NCBI RefSeq assembly: GCF_002483235.1
Contig: NZ_DLHN01000024.1
Span: 247,424 to 311,423 of the forward strand
DNA from: Pedobacter glucosidilyticus
GTDB lineage: Bacteria > Bacteroidota > Bacteroidia > Sphingobacteriales > Sphingobacteriaceae
DNA length: 64,000 nt
Direction: 5' to 3'
Shown here: positions 32,112-41,458 of the stretch, in pieces
Layout of the letters: each line of letters begins with the position of its first letter
Position numbering within the stretch: the stretch's first letter is position 1
Program-made: the position numbers and the translations under genes
Notes under the pieces: model-generated
What the model was told of the DNA's origin: nothing
The model's input: the letters and a program-made list of their open reading frames with translations, nothing else
Databases searched by the model: none

Positions 32112-32990
32112 ATGGAAGAATTTGAAGATAGCAGAGCATCAAAAAAAACCAAGACCATTTATATCTCAACCGTTATAAGCATTTCTTTAGTGTTATTGAT
32201 GGTTGGTTTATTGGGTTTAATTTTGGTACATGGTAAAAATTTATCAAACTATGTTAAAGAAAACATTGTACTTAACTTAGTGATAAACGAAGGTACAAAA
32301 GAGGTTGATATTTTAGCTTTGCAAAAACAGGTGGAGGCTAATGGTTATGTAAAATCTACACAATACATTAGTAAAGAAGTAGCTGCAAGAAACCTAACCC
32401 AAGATTTAGGTGAAGATTTTATCAAATTTTTAGGCTATAACCCTTTGCTTTCTTCTATTGATGTTTATTTAAAAGCAGAATATGCTAACAATCAAAGTAT
32501 TGATATTTTAAGTAAACAGCTTCAAAAAAATCCGATGATTAATGAAGTTAGGTATCAAAAATCTTTAGTTGATATGATTAACCAAAATATCAGAACCATA
32601 TCATTAGTAATTTTTGGATTTGGTGCTGTGCTTTTAATCATCGCTATTGCTTTAATTAATAATACCATAAGACTGGCCATTTACTCGCAGCGTTTCTTAA
32701 TAAAAAGTATGCAATTGGTAGGCGCTACCAGAAGTTTTATTAGGAAACCTTTCTTAGTATATGGCTTTTTACACGGTTTAATTGCTGGTTTAATTGCTAT
32801 TATTTTATTGGTGCTAACTTTATATTTTGCACAACAACAAATTCCAGAACTGGTAATTTTAAGAAATTACTATGAGTTTGCCATTGTATTTATAGCAGTA
32901 ATTGGCGTTGGTATCTTTATCTCTTGTTTAAGTACTTACTTTGCAGTTACGAAATACTTGAAATTAAAAATTTACGATTTATACAGATAA
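32112..32990 (+). CDS. ftsX: Cell division ABC transporter permease FtsX
   Basis: 292 residues: an N-terminal cytoplasmic stretch, one membrane helix (VISISLVLLMVGLLGLILV), a ~120-residue periplasmic domain, then three C-terminal helices of the FtsX/MacB type (around LVIFGFGAVLLIIAIALI, FLHGLIAGLIAIILLVLTL and IVFIAVIGVGIFISCLS). With the ATPase FtsE (not here) it links divisome state to cell-wall hydrolase activation. First gene of a tight run ftsX-DUF3098-uppP-truB-ribF, a classic Bacteroidota cluster; DUF3098 starts 4 bp after its stop. Confidence 0.92.
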   Translation: MEEFEDSRASKKTKTIYISTVISISLVLLMVGLLGLILVHGKNLSNYVKENIVLNLVINEGTKEVDILALQKQVEANGYVKSTQYISKEVAARNLTQDLGEDFIKFLGYNPLLSSIDVYLKAEYANNQSIDILSKQLQKNPMINEVRYQKSLVDMINQNIRTISLVIFGFGAVLLIIAIALINNTIRLAIYSQRFLIKSMQLVGATRSFIRKPFLVYGFLHGLIAGLIAIILLVLTLYFAQQQIPELVILRNYYEFAIVFIAVIGVGIFISCLSTYFAVTKYLKLKIYDLYR

Positions 32991-32993
32991 ACC

Positions 32994-33230
32994 ATGTCTC
33001 AAAAACCAACATCAACCCCAGACAATAAAGTTCAATTTGTTTTTGGTAAAAGCAATTATCAGTTTCTGGTTATCAGTATCGCTATCGTAATTATTGGTTT
33101 TGCTTTAATGACAGGCGATACGGATATTTATGATTTTAGAAAAACTGTTTTAGCCCCTATTGTAGTTTTAGCTGGCTTTGCTTTAGGCTTTTACGCTATC
33201 TTAAAAAAATCAACTCCTAAATCTCATTAA
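32994..33230 (+). CDS. DUF3098 family membrane protein
   Basis: 78 residues: an N-terminal polar stretch with FVFGKSNYQFL, then two membrane helices (FLVISIAIVIIGFALMTG and LAPIVVLAGFALGFYAIL) and a short basic tail. Function unknown; it is always near ftsX/uppP in this group. Its TAA overlaps the uppP ATG (TAATG), indicating translational coupling. Confidence 0.9.
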   Translation: MSQKPTSTPDNKVQFVFGKSNYQFLVISIAIVIIGFALMTGDTDIYDFRKTVLAPIVVLAGFALGFYAILKKSTPKSH

Positions 33231-34024
33231 TGAATCTTTTTGAAGCTATTATTTTAGCCATTATAGAAGGTTTAACCGAGTTTTTACCTGTTTCTTCTAC
33301 AGGCCACATGATTATTGCCTCTTCTTTAATGGGCATTCAATCAAACAACTTTGTTAAACTATTTACTGTTGCCATACAATTAGGCACTATTTTATCGGTT
33401 TTTGTACTTTATTTCAAGAGATTTTTTAGGTCTATAGATTTTTATTTCAAACTGTTTGTAGCCTTTATTCCTGCCATTATTTTTGGTGTTCTTTTTAGCG
33501 ATAAAATAGACGAATTATTAGAAAGTCCGCTTACGGTTGCTATTTCTTTATTGATTGGAGGAATTTTATTATTATTTGTTGATAAATGGTTTAAGGATGG
33601 AAATATAGATGATTCTGATGCTATCAACTATCCAACAGCATTTAAAATAGGTTTATTTCAATGTATTGCGATGATACCTGGCGTTTCAAGATCTGCGGCA
33701 AGTATCATCGGTGGGATGACACAAAAACTCAGTAGAAAAGCAGCTGCGGAGTTTTCTTTCTTTTTAGCTGTACCAACCATGTTTGCCGCAACAGCTAAAA
33801 AACTATTCGACTTTTATAAAGACGGCAATACCATTACTAACGAGGAATTAAACTTACTTTTAATTGGTAATATCGTTGGTTTTGTGGTAGCATTAATTGC
33901 GATAAAAAGCTTTATTGGCTATTTAAGCAAGCATGGCTTTAAAGTATTTGGGATATACAGAATTATAGTTGGTGCTATAATAATTGCTTTTATTTTGAGC
34001 GGTACCAATTTACAGGTGGTGTAA
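33230..34024 (+). CDS. uppP: Undecaprenyl-diphosphate phosphatase
   Basis: 264 residues, very hydrophobic, with the BacA/UppP signature motifs: EGLTEFLPVSSTGHMII near the N terminus and IPGVSRSAASIIGG in the middle. It dephosphorylates undecaprenyl pyrophosphate to recycle the lipid carrier for peptidoglycan and surface polysaccharides, and its overproduction gives bacitracin resistance. Start overlaps the DUF3098 stop and its own stop overlaps the truB start (both TAATG). Confidence 0.95.
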   Translation: MNLFEAIILAIIEGLTEFLPVSSTGHMIIASSLMGIQSNNFVKLFTVAIQLGTILSVFVLYFKRFFRSIDFYFKLFVAFIPAIIFGVLFSDKIDELLESPLTVAISLLIGGILLLFVDKWFKDGNIDDSDAINYPTAFKIGLFQCIAMIPGVSRSAASIIGGMTQKLSRKAAAEFSFFLAVPTMFAATAKKLFDFYKDGNTITNEELNLLLIGNIVGFVVALIAIKSFIGYLSKHGFKVFGIYRIIVGAIIIAFILSGTNLQVV

Positions 34025-34749
34025 TGGAAGAAGTTCAAGAAAAAAAATTCCCCAATTTTGATTTTACTACTGGCGAAATTTTACTCATAAACAAGCCTTA
34101 TAAATGGACATCTTTTGATGTGGTAGGTAAACTGCGTAATTCTTTTAAGCCTTTAAAATTAAAAGTTGGGCATGCAGGTACTTTAGACCCTCTGGCTACC
34201 GGTTTATTAATCATTTGTACCGGAAAACTCACTAAACAAATAGATACTTTTCAGGCCGAAGAGAAAGAATATACAGGAACTATCACCATCGGTGCTACCA
34301 CTCCTTCTTATGATTTAGAAACTGAAGTTGATCAACATTTTGATATATCAGGACTTACAGAAGAAGCTATTAGAGCTAATACCCAACATTTTATCGGTGA
34401 ATTAGACCAATTTCCACCAGCACATTCGGCCATTAAAGTAGATGGCGAAAGACTTTACATGAAAGCAAGAAGAGGTGAAGATGTAGAACTAAAATCAAGA
34501 AAAGTTACCATTTCTGAATTTGAAATTACCAGAATAGAACTCCCTGAAATAGATTTTAGAGTAGTTTGTAGCAAAGGTACCTATATACGTTCTCTGGCTC
34601 ATGATTTTGGAAAAAAACTAAATAACGGTGCTTATTTAAGCAAGCTTAGAAGAACCAAAAGTGGTAACTTTAATGTTGATGATGCTTTTGAGATTATGGA
34701 ATTGGTAAATCATATCAGAGAGATTAAACAAAACCCTGATTTTAAATAA
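34024..34749 (+). CDS. truB: tRNA pseudouridine(55) synthase TruB
   Basis: 241 residues. Catalytic motif VGHAGTLDPLATGLL with the active-site Asp; also YKWTSFDVV, the FPPAHSAIKVDGERLYMKAR motif and CSKGTYIRSL. It makes pseudouridine 55 in the T-loop of tRNAs. It is shorter than E. coli TruB because the C-terminal PUA domain is reduced. Pairing with ribF is widely conserved. Confidence 0.96.
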   Translation: MEEVQEKKFPNFDFTTGEILLINKPYKWTSFDVVGKLRNSFKPLKLKVGHAGTLDPLATGLLIICTGKLTKQIDTFQAEEKEYTGTITIGATTPSYDLETEVDQHFDISGLTEEAIRANTQHFIGELDQFPPAHSAIKVDGERLYMKARRGEDVELKSRKVTISEFEITRIELPEIDFRVVCSKGTYIRSLAHDFGKKLNNGAYLSKLRRTKSGNFNVDDAFEIMELVNHIREIKQNPDFK

Positions 34750-34758
34750 TTCAGTATC

Positions 34759-35763
34759 ATGAAGATTTATAATCATATAGATGAGTTTAAGAAACTAGAT
34801 AACGCTGTAGTAACTATCGGTACTTTTGATGGTGTACATCTAGGTCATCAAAAGATTATCGGAAAACTGGTAGAAGAAGCCGCAAAAATAAACGGAGAAA
34901 CGGTTATCCTAACATTTTTCCCGCATCCACGCATGATTCTTCACCCAGAGGATCATCAACTAAAGCTTATCAATAACATGACAGAAAAAGCTGCTTTGCT
35001 AAGTAGCTTAGGCGTAAACCATCTAATCATAACACCATTTACTAGAGATTTCTCTAATCTAAGTCCTGAAAACTACATCAAAGACATTTTAGTTGATAAA
35101 ATTGGGACCAAAACTATCATTATTGGTTATGATCATAGGTTTGGCAAAGACCGCCGCGGAAGTTTGAAAGAGCTTCAACATTTTTCAAACACTTTTAATT
35201 ATAAAGTTGAAGAAATACCCGAGCAAGATATTAACGATGTTACCGTTTCCTCTACAAAAATAAGAGAAGCCATTTTGGCTGGTGACGTAAAAACTGCTCA
35301 TGATTTTATGGGTCACCCTTTTTCTTTAACCGGAAAAGTTATCAAAGGCGATCAAATTGGCCGTACTTTGGGCTACCCTACAGCCAATTTATTTATTGAA
35401 GAAAACTATAAACTTATTCCTTCTGATGGCATTTATGCTGTAGAGGTTTATGTGAAGAGCAATCGTAACAAAAATCAAATCATTGGAAACCCTTTCTATA
35501 TTTCTACTGATGATAAACTTGATACTGCTGAAGTACAGAAATTTAGAGGGATGGCTTATATTGGACATAGACCAACCATTAACGGAATGAGCCAAAATAT
35601 TGAAGTAAATATTTTTGATTTTGCTGATGATATTTACCATCAACATATTCAATTAGATTTTCTCCATTTCATAAGACACGATATTAAATTTGAAAATCTA
35701 GAGCAGCTTACCGCTCAACTTGCTAAAGATAAAATTGCTGTAGAAAAGATATTTGTATCTTAA
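34759..35763 (+). CDS. ribF: Bifunctional riboflavin kinase / FAD synthetase
   Basis: 334 residues. N-terminal FAD synthetase (nucleotidyltransferase) with IGTFDGVHLGHQKII and VSSTKIREAI. C-terminal riboflavin kinase with GRTLGYPTANL and an IEVNIFDF strand. It converts riboflavin to FMN and then to FAD. Last gene of the ftsX run, 9 bp after truB. RibBA, the pathway's first enzyme, is at 1.5-2.7 kb. Confidence 0.95.
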   Translation: MKIYNHIDEFKKLDNAVVTIGTFDGVHLGHQKIIGKLVEEAAKINGETVILTFFPHPRMILHPEDHQLKLINNMTEKAALLSSLGVNHLIITPFTRDFSNLSPENYIKDILVDKIGTKTIIIGYDHRFGKDRRGSLKELQHFSNTFNYKVEEIPEQDINDVTVSSTKIREAILAGDVKTAHDFMGHPFSLTGKVIKGDQIGRTLGYPTANLFIEENYKLIPSDGIYAVEVYVKSNRNKNQIIGNPFYISTDDKLDTAEVQKFRGMAYIGHRPTINGMSQNIEVNIFDFADDIYHQHIQLDFLHFIRHDIKFENLEQLTAQLAKDKIAVEKIFVS

Positions 35764-35814
35764 ACTCATAGCTATTGGCTGATATTTTGTCGGCTATTTT
35801 TTAAAGGTTTAAAT

Positions 35815-36852
35815 ATGAATATAGACCGCGAGAAAGCAGATTTTTTAGATGAGATGATAGATTACTGGAAGAAAGAATCTATCATTGAAGAAGAAACCGC
35901 CAAAAAACTAAAATCTTCTTATGAAACAAAAGCATTCGATTGGCGCAAATTAGCACAATACGCTATTTATATTGCCTTAGCGTGTGGCGTATTTGCTTTA
36001 GGCTCTTTGCTTATTGATGATGACATCCTAAATTTCATTTATCAAATTTACGATGCGCCAAACTATATCATCAGTGTATTTTCATTTTTAATTGCTGCTT
36101 GGGTTTTATACAGAGGCAACAAGAGAAGAACCATCTTGCCTAAACAACAATTCACAAATGAGGCTTTACTTTTTATAGGCGTTATGCTGATTGCTAATGG
36201 ATTGGCTTATTTAGGAAAATCTTTTAAAGCAAGTACTGATAGTTATAGTGCTGTTTTCTTAATGGCTATACCAGTTTATGCTTTTTTAGGTTATTTCTTT
36301 AAATCCAAATTGATTTGGGCTTTTGCTTTATTCTCCTTAGGTGCTTGGTTTGGTACAGAAAGCAGTTATCTATCCAGAAGTAATTTTTATTTCTTAGGGA
36401 TGAATTACCCATTACGCTTTGTTTGTTTTGGAGCAATTTTAACTGCTTTATCTTTTACCTTAAAGAACATTAAGAATCAGCAGTTTCTATTTCAAACCAC
36501 TTATTTTATTGGCTTATTATACTCATTTTCTGCACTTTGGTTATTATCGATTTTTGGAAATTTTGCTTCTATAGACGAATGGTATCAAGTAAACCAAATA
36601 CAGCTTTTTACTTGGGCTTTACTTTCTATTTCCATTTGTATCATCACCCTATTTATTGGCTTTAAATTTAAAGATGAAATGGCCCGAGAATTTGGCGTAA
36701 CCTTTCTCATCATCAACTTATACACTAGGTTTTTTGAATATTTTTGGGATAGCTGGCATAAAGCTTTATTCTTCTTTATTTTGGCTATTTCTTTTTGGTT
36801 AATTGGGCGTAAAGCAGAAAAAATTTGGAACTTAGAATTTCTACAAAAGTAA
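35815..36852 (+). CDS. DUF2157-like multi-helix membrane protein
   Basis: 345 residues. The N-terminal ~50 residues are soluble and charged (FLDEMIDYWKKESIIEEET, typical of the DUF2157 start), followed by about ten membrane helices. No enzymatic motif recognised. It stands 51 bp after ribF and may be read from the same transcript. Family knowledge gives no function; Bacteroidota members are annotated only as DUF2157. Confidence 0.75.
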   Translation: MNIDREKADFLDEMIDYWKKESIIEEETAKKLKSSYETKAFDWRKLAQYAIYIALACGVFALGSLLIDDDILNFIYQIYDAPNYIISVFSFLIAAWVLYRGNKRRTILPKQQFTNEALLFIGVMLIANGLAYLGKSFKASTDSYSAVFLMAIPVYAFLGYFFKSKLIWAFALFSLGAWFGTESSYLSRSNFYFLGMNYPLRFVCFGAILTALSFTLKNIKNQQFLFQTTYFIGLLYSFSALWLLSIFGNFASIDEWYQVNQIQLFTWALLSISICIITLFIGFKFKDEMAREFGVTFLIINLYTRFFEYFWDSWHKALFFFILAISFWLIGRKAEKIWNLEFLQK

Positions 36853-36878
36853 AAGCCCTCCAAATTTGAAGGGCTTTA
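36850..36878. terminator. bidirectional terminator between the DUF2157-like gene and yceI
   Basis: Hairpin AAAGCCCTcCAAATTTGaAGGGCTTT, perfect but for one C-A pair. It overlaps the DUF2157-like stop codon. The minus-strand side continues TTTTACTTTTG, giving a fair T-tail for the yceI-like gene. Confidence 0.65.
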
Positions 36879-36908
36879 AAATATTAGTGTGTTAGTGTGT
36901 GTTCAAAG

Positions 36909-37442
36909 TTAAGCTTGTTTTGTAAACTGTACGTTAATAGCTAATTTAATTTCATCACCTACAACAATTTTACCCGCTTCTGTTACGCCATTCCAAGTTA
37001 AGCCAAATGCAGTACGGCTTATTTTTCCTGAAACTTCAAAACCTGCTTTTTCCTGATTATAAAAATCTGTTGCGGTGCCGCCAAACTCAACATCAAGCGT
37101 TACTGGTTTGGTTACATCTTTAATAGTTAAATGGCCTTCTAATTTATAATCATCGCCACTTTTGGTAAAAGCCGTTGATGTAAATTTCATAGCTGGATAT
37201 TTTTCTGCATCAAAGAAATCAGCAGATTTTAAGTGATTATCTCTATCTGTTTGGTTGGTATCAATACTGGTAACATCTAAAGAAAAATCTATTGCTGCGT
37301 TAGTAAAATCTTCACTTTCAGTTGTTAAACTGCCGTCAAAAACTTTAAAAGTACCCGTTACGGTAGAAATTACAAGATGCTTAACTTTAAATTGCACTTC
37401 TGAGTGCATAGGGTCTAGAACCCATTTTCCGATGTTTGACAT
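36909..37442 (-). CDS. YceI family protein
   Basis: 177 residues of lipocalin-like fold: KWVLDPMHSEVQFKVKHL at the N terminus, the IDFSLDVTSIDTNQTDRDNHLKS segment (shown here in part), and FGLTWNGVTEAGKIVVGDE at the C terminus. YceI proteins bind polyisoprenoids in a barrel cavity. No signal peptide is present, so this copy is probably cytoplasmic, in contrast to E. coli YceI. Single-gene unit. Confidence 0.88.
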   Translation of the reverse strand: MSNIGKWVLDPMHSEVQFKVKHLVISTVTGTFKVFDGSLTTESEDFTNAAIDFSLDVTSIDTNQTDRDNHLKSADFFDAEKYPAMKFTSTAFTKSGDDYKLEGHLTIKDVTKPVTLDVEFGGTATDFYNQEKAGFEVSGKISRTAFGLTWNGVTEAGKIVVGDEIKLAINVQFTKQA

Positions 37443-37519
37443 ATTTTTTTATTTTAAATTACAATCTAATATACATGTTTAAACACATAAATACAACAAT
37501 TGTTTTTTTTTATTAGACT

Positions 37520-38137
37520 CTATTTAAAAAAACCAAGCTTCACAACGTGGATAATGGCTAAAGTAAAGAATATACAAGCTACGCTTTTATTGATGATTTG
37601 ATGGCTTAAAGCAAACTTACTTTGAATGTATTGGGCAAATCTGGCAAATAAATATAAGGCAGAAAAAGCACCTATTGCCGCCCCTACTGCAAATATTTCT
37701 AGCCCAAATCCATCTGTAGTAATCCATTGGTGAGATATGAGGTAGGTCCCGCCAATCATCCAAAAAGGTATTTGCATAGGATTAAATATTCCTAAGATGA
37801 TACCTGTTTTTATGCTGTCTCTTTTCCTGTGATTGGTGTTTTGTTTTAACTCTTTTTTAGCGGTACTCCAACTGCTTGTTCCTAAGATGATAAAAACGAC
37901 TATCAATATCCAATCTAACCAGTGCATCAAATCTTTTTTGGTGGCAAACCACTCGGCAAAACGCATCAATACGTAGGTAAAACAAGCCTCAAAAATGGAA
38001 AAGGTAAGTATAAAGACTAATGCTTGTTTCATGCCTTTATTCACAGACATTTGTACTGCAGTAAGGTTAATATTACCAAAGGGTAAATAACCTACAAAGT
38101 TTACAACTACAGCAACTACAAAAGTGAGTAAAAACAT
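37520..38137 (-). CDS. LysE-family (RhtB-like) transporter
   Basis: 205 residues with about six membrane helices. N-terminal VVNFVGYLPFGNINLTAVQ and GIFNPMQIPFWMIGG are the LysE-type loop motifs (the glycine/proline-rich PGP element of classic members is altered to PFGN). The family exports amino acids or related small molecules; substrate unknown. A TATATTTG promoter box ends only 5 nt before its ATG. Confidence 0.78.
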   Translation of the reverse strand: MFLLTFVVAVVVNFVGYLPFGNINLTAVQMSVNKGMKQALVFILTFSIFEACFTYVLMRFAEWFATKKDLMHWLDWILIVVFIILGTSSWSTAKKELKQNTNHRKRDSIKTGIILGIFNPMQIPFWMIGGTYLISHQWITTDGFGLEIFAVGAAIGAFSALYLFARFAQYIQSKFALSHQIINKSVACIFFTLAIIHVVKLGFFK

Positions 38138-38142
38138 GGCTG

Positions 38143-38150
38143 CAAATATA
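38143..38150 (-). promoter_or_regulatory. -7 box of the LysE-type gene, 5 nt from the start codon
   Basis: The minus strand reads TATATTTG, a full consensus match. The predicted transcription start falls at or beside the ATG. Confidence 0.55.
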
Positions 38151-38217
38151 TATGGCTTATTTCATATTAATTGCAATAAAAGAGACGTTTTTTTCTATTC
38201 AAGATAGCTTAAAGTAA

Positions 38218-38225
38218 TACTTTTG
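38218..38225 (+). promoter_or_regulatory. -7 box of the EamA-type gene
   Basis: TACTTTTG (TAnnTTTG) lies 14 nt before the ATG at 38240. Confidence 0.5.
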
Positions 38226-38239
38226 CAAAAAGTAATGAT

Positions 38240-39178
38240 ATGTCTAATCCTTTAAAAGCAATTTTATTTGGCTTACTCTCGGCCTTATTTTTTAGTGCTA
38301 CTTATATTTTAAATAAGAGTATGGCTAGTGCTGGAGGTGATTTTTTATGGTCGGCTTGTTTAAGATATATCATTACTTTACCTATTATTTTAATGGTAGC
38401 CTTATTAAGTAAGGGTAGTAAAACTATGTTTAAAGCAGTTTTTAGCAAGCCTTTGCCTTGGTTATTATGGGGTAGTGTAGGTTTCGGGCTTTTTTATATT
38501 GCTTTAACGGCGGCAGCTTCTTTTAGTCCGGCTTGGTTGGTTGCTGGTACTTTTCAAACTACTATTATTGCTGGCTTACTTCTTTCTCCTTTTATTTACC
38601 AAGATGAGCGGAAAATTATCCCAAAAAAGGCTTTTATAGCTACTTGCATTATTTTAATGGGCGTGATTATATCTCAATTTGGTGAGGTTAAATCTTCATC
38701 GTTTTTTAATATCCTTATTGGAGCTCTTCTAGTAATATTTTCTGCCTTTATGTTCCCTTTAGGTAACAGGATGATTTTACTATTTCAAGAAAAAGAACAT
38801 ATTAAATTAAATGCTATACAACGTGTTGCCGGAATGACTTTAGGCTCTATGCCATTATGGCTAATTGTAGCTGCTATAGCCTATTTTAGAAGTGGTGCGC
38901 CATCATCATCAGAACTCATACAATCCGGATTTATAGCTTTATCTTCTGGTGTAATTGCTACAGTCTTATTTTTTAAAGCTACAGAAATGGCTGGTAATAA
39001 TACTTCTATTTTAGGCGCAGTAGAAGCAACGCAATCTGCCGAGATTGGTATTACCTTAATGCTAGAACTTTTATTCTTAAACGGACAAGCACCATCTCTG
39101 TTGAGTATTTTAGGGATGATTTTGATTACCTTAGGTATGTTATATTATACCAAAATATCATCAGCCAAAAGCCGCTAA
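38240..39178 (+). CDS. EamA/DMT-superfamily transporter
   Basis: 312 residues with ten predicted helices in two repeats; the N terminus LFGLLSALFFSATYILNK and the repeat-end TVLFFKATEMAGNNTSILGA are DMT-like. From memory it resembles proteins named multidrug-resistance efflux transporter family, but the true substrate is unknown. Divergent from the LysE-type gene (102 bp between), convergent with cysN. Confidence 0.78.
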   Translation: MSNPLKAILFGLLSALFFSATYILNKSMASAGGDFLWSACLRYIITLPIILMVALLSKGSKTMFKAVFSKPLPWLLWGSVGFGLFYIALTAAASFSPAWLVAGTFQTTIIAGLLLSPFIYQDERKIIPKKAFIATCIILMGVIISQFGEVKSSSFFNILIGALLVIFSAFMFPLGNRMILLFQEKEHIKLNAIQRVAGMTLGSMPLWLIVAAIAYFRSGAPSSSELIQSGFIALSSGVIATVLFFKATEMAGNNTSILGAVEATQSAEIGITLMLELLFLNGQAPSLLSILGMILITLGMLYYTKISSAKSR

Positions 39179-39213
39179 ATAAAAAAAGCTGCCACATTTC
39201 TGCAACAGCTTTT
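39179..39213 (-). terminator. terminator of cysN (also usable for the EamA-type gene)
   Basis: On the minus strand AAAAGCTG...CAGCTTTT followed by TTTTTTATTT, 19 nt after the cysN stop. The upper part of the stem is imperfect. The opposite strand ends TTTTACC, a weaker tail. Confidence 0.65.
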
Positions 39214-39231
39214 ACCATCATAAATTATATT

Positions 39232-40479
39232 TTAAAGTGCAGCTCTTAACATTAAAGCGCCAACAGTTACATTGGTTCTGCTATCAATAATAATGGCGCC
39301 ACCGTTTCTTTTATTGGTTTCATAAGGATCAAAAGCCAATTCATCAGCTGTTTTAATTTCCACCCTACCAATATCATTTAACCCAAAAGCATCAGCATTT
39401 ACTTTTTCTAAAGTGTTGATATTAACTTTATAAAGTATCTCTTGGATTTTGCATCGCGTAAGCTTGCTATTATGTTGTATAAAATAAGTAGCTGATGTAT
39501 CTAATTCACGAGTATCCATCCAACAAATATCAGCCTCAATTAAATTAGAAACTATCGGTTGTCTTTCGGCCTCAGAAATCATATCTCCTCTGCTAATATC
39601 TATCTCATCTTCTAAATGCATGGTGATAGATTTTCCTTCTTCTGCAATGGCATGCTCGCCATCAAAAGTTTCAATCTTAGCAATTTTTGATCTCATACCA
39701 GAAGGTAATACTTTAATGGTATCGCCAACTTTAAAAGCACCGCTTGCAACACGACCAGCATAACCTCTATAGTCATGAAGCTCTTCTGTTTGTGGTCTAA
39801 TTACCCATTGTACCGGGAAACGAGCTGGTAAAAGCGCATCCATTTCTCTAACAGGTACCGTTTCTAAATGGTCTAACAAGCTTTTGCCTTTATACCATGG
39901 CATGTTTAAAGAGTTATTAACGATGTTATCTCCTTTTAACGCACTTACAGGTATAAAAGTAACTTCATGCAAATTCAATTTAACAGCTAAAGAGTGGTAA
40001 TCTGCGTGGATTTTCTCAAAAACTTCTTCACTATAATCAACCATATCCATTTTATTTACGCAAACTACCACATGCTCTAAAGCAAGTAGAGAAACTAAAT
40101 AAGAATGGCGGATGGTTTGCTCTATCACACCTTTACGGGCATCTATCAGAATAATAGCTAAATCTGCGTTAGAAGCACCAGTAACCATGTTTCTGGTGTA
40201 TTGGATATGACCTGGGGTATCAGCAATGATGAACTTACGTTTCTCGGTCTGGAAATATTTGTAAGCAACATCAATCGTAATACCTTGTTCACGCTCTGCT
40301 TTTAAACCATCTGTTAAAATGGCTAAATCGATAGAACCGTCATCGTTTTTACGACTAGAGTTTTGGATAGCTTCTAATTGATCTTGTAAAATAGACTCTG
40401 TATCGTAAAGCATTCTACCAATTAAGGTACTCTTACCATCATCAACACTTCCTGCTGTTAAAAACTTTAAAATATCCAT
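39232..40479 (-). CDS. cysN: Sulfate adenylyltransferase subunit 1 (GTPase)
   Basis: 415 residues. EF-Tu-like GTPase: GSVDDGKSTLIGRMLYDT (P-loop), DTPGHIQYTRNMVTGAS, VNKMD. GTP hydrolysis drives synthesis of adenosine 5'-phosphosulfate (APS) by CysD. The C-terminal APS kinase domain found in CysNC fusions is absent, which agrees with the CysH here being of the APS-reducing type. The ATG directly follows or overlaps the end of cysD (boundary shared at 40479). Confidence 0.96.
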   Translation of the reverse strand: MDILKFLTAGSVDDGKSTLIGRMLYDTESILQDQLEAIQNSSRKNDDGSIDLAILTDGLKAEREQGITIDVAYKYFQTEKRKFIIADTPGHIQYTRNMVTGASNADLAIILIDARKGVIEQTIRHSYLVSLLALEHVVVCVNKMDMVDYSEEVFEKIHADYHSLAVKLNLHEVTFIPVSALKGDNIVNNSLNMPWYKGKSLLDHLETVPVREMDALLPARFPVQWVIRPQTEELHDYRGYAGRVASGAFKVGDTIKVLPSGMRSKIAKIETFDGEHAIAEEGKSITMHLEDEIDISRGDMISEAERQPIVSNLIEADICWMDTRELDTSATYFIQHNSKLTRCKIQEILYKVNINTLEKVNADAFGLNDIGRVEIKTADELAFDPYETNKRNGGAIIIDSRTNVTVGALMLRAAL

Positions 40480-41369
40480 TAGAAATATCCTCCTTTTTTA
40501 CGGTCTTCCATAGCCGCTTCTGAAACTTTATCATCCATTCTGGCACCACGCTCACTTATTTTAGATTGTGAAATCTCTAAAATAATATCGTCTATTTGGT
40601 CTTTATCAGACTCTACAGCTGCAGTACAAGTCATATCACCAACTGTTCTGAATCTTACCTTTTTTCTGATGATGATATCTTCTTCATCCATATTTAGGTA
40701 TTCAGAAGCCGCCATCCATTGTCCGTTTCTCATGATAACATCACGCTCATGAGCAAAATAAACAGAAGGTAATTCTATATTCTCACGTTTGATATAGTTC
40801 CAAACATCAAGCTCAGTCCAGTTGCTTATAGGGAATACTCTTACATTTTCCCCTTTATGGATTTTTCCGTTATAGATATTCCAAAGCTCGGGACGTTGAC
40901 GTTTTGGATCCCACTGGCCAAACTCATCACGAACAGAGAAAATTCTTTCCTTGGCTCTAGCTTTCTCTTCGTCTCTTCTAGCACCACCAATACAAGCATC
41001 AAACTTACCTTCTAAAATGGTATCTAAAAGTGTAACCGTTTGTAAAGCATTTCTACTCGCATTTTTGCCAGTTTGCTCTATTACTTTTCCTTGGTCTATA
41101 GAATCTTGAACGTAGCCTACAATAAGTTTTTCTCCTAACTGTGCTACCAATTTATCTCTAAATTCAATAGTTTCAGGGAAATTGTGTCCGGTATCAATAT
41201 GTACCAAAGGGAAAGGAAATTTTCCTGGACGGAATGCCTTTTCTGCTAATTTCACTAATGTGATAGAATCTTTACCACCCGAGAATAAAAGTGCAGGCTT
41301 CTCAAATTGCCCTGCAACTTCTCTTAAAATTGCAATTGCTTCTGCCTCTAACTGATCTAAATAATCCAT
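40479..41369 (-). CDS. cysD: Sulfate adenylyltransferase subunit 2
   Basis: 296 residues, PP-loop ATP pyrophosphatase fold: LFSGGKDSITLVKLAEK (PP motif), HIDTGHNFPETIEFRD, and the C-terminal FRTVGDMTCTAAV plus RGARMDDK. It catalyses sulfate + ATP to APS + PPi together with CysN, whose start shares its last base. 77 bp downstream of cysH. Confidence 0.96.
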   Translation of the reverse strand: MDYLDQLEAEAIAILREVAGQFEKPALLFSGGKDSITLVKLAEKAFRPGKFPFPLVHIDTGHNFPETIEFRDKLVAQLGEKLIVGYVQDSIDQGKVIEQTGKNASRNALQTVTLLDTILEGKFDACIGGARRDEEKARAKERIFSVRDEFGQWDPKRQRPELWNIYNGKIHKGENVRVFPISNWTELDVWNYIKRENIELPSVYFAHERDVIMRNGQWMAASEYLNMDEEDIIIRKKVRFRTVGDMTCTAAVESDKDQIDDIILEISQSKISERGARMDDKVSEAAMEDRKKGGYF

Positions 41370-41380
41370 ATTTTAATGCT

Positions 41381-41458
41381 GAAAGCTAAAAGCCTAAGGC
41401 TAAAAGCTTCTTGTAAATTTTATGTTTTTTATTGGGCTCTTCGCCTTTAGCTTTTCGC
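41381..41458. repeat. imperfect inverted repeat between cysH and cysD
   Basis: GCTGAAAGCTAAAAGCC (41379-41395 region) is mirrored by GCCTTTAGCTTTTCGC overlapping the cysH stop (41443-41458). It may form a long imperfect hairpin in the mRNA, perhaps for processing or partial termination. Part of it is a tandem-like AAGCYTAAGGCTAAAAGC stretch. Confidence 0.4.
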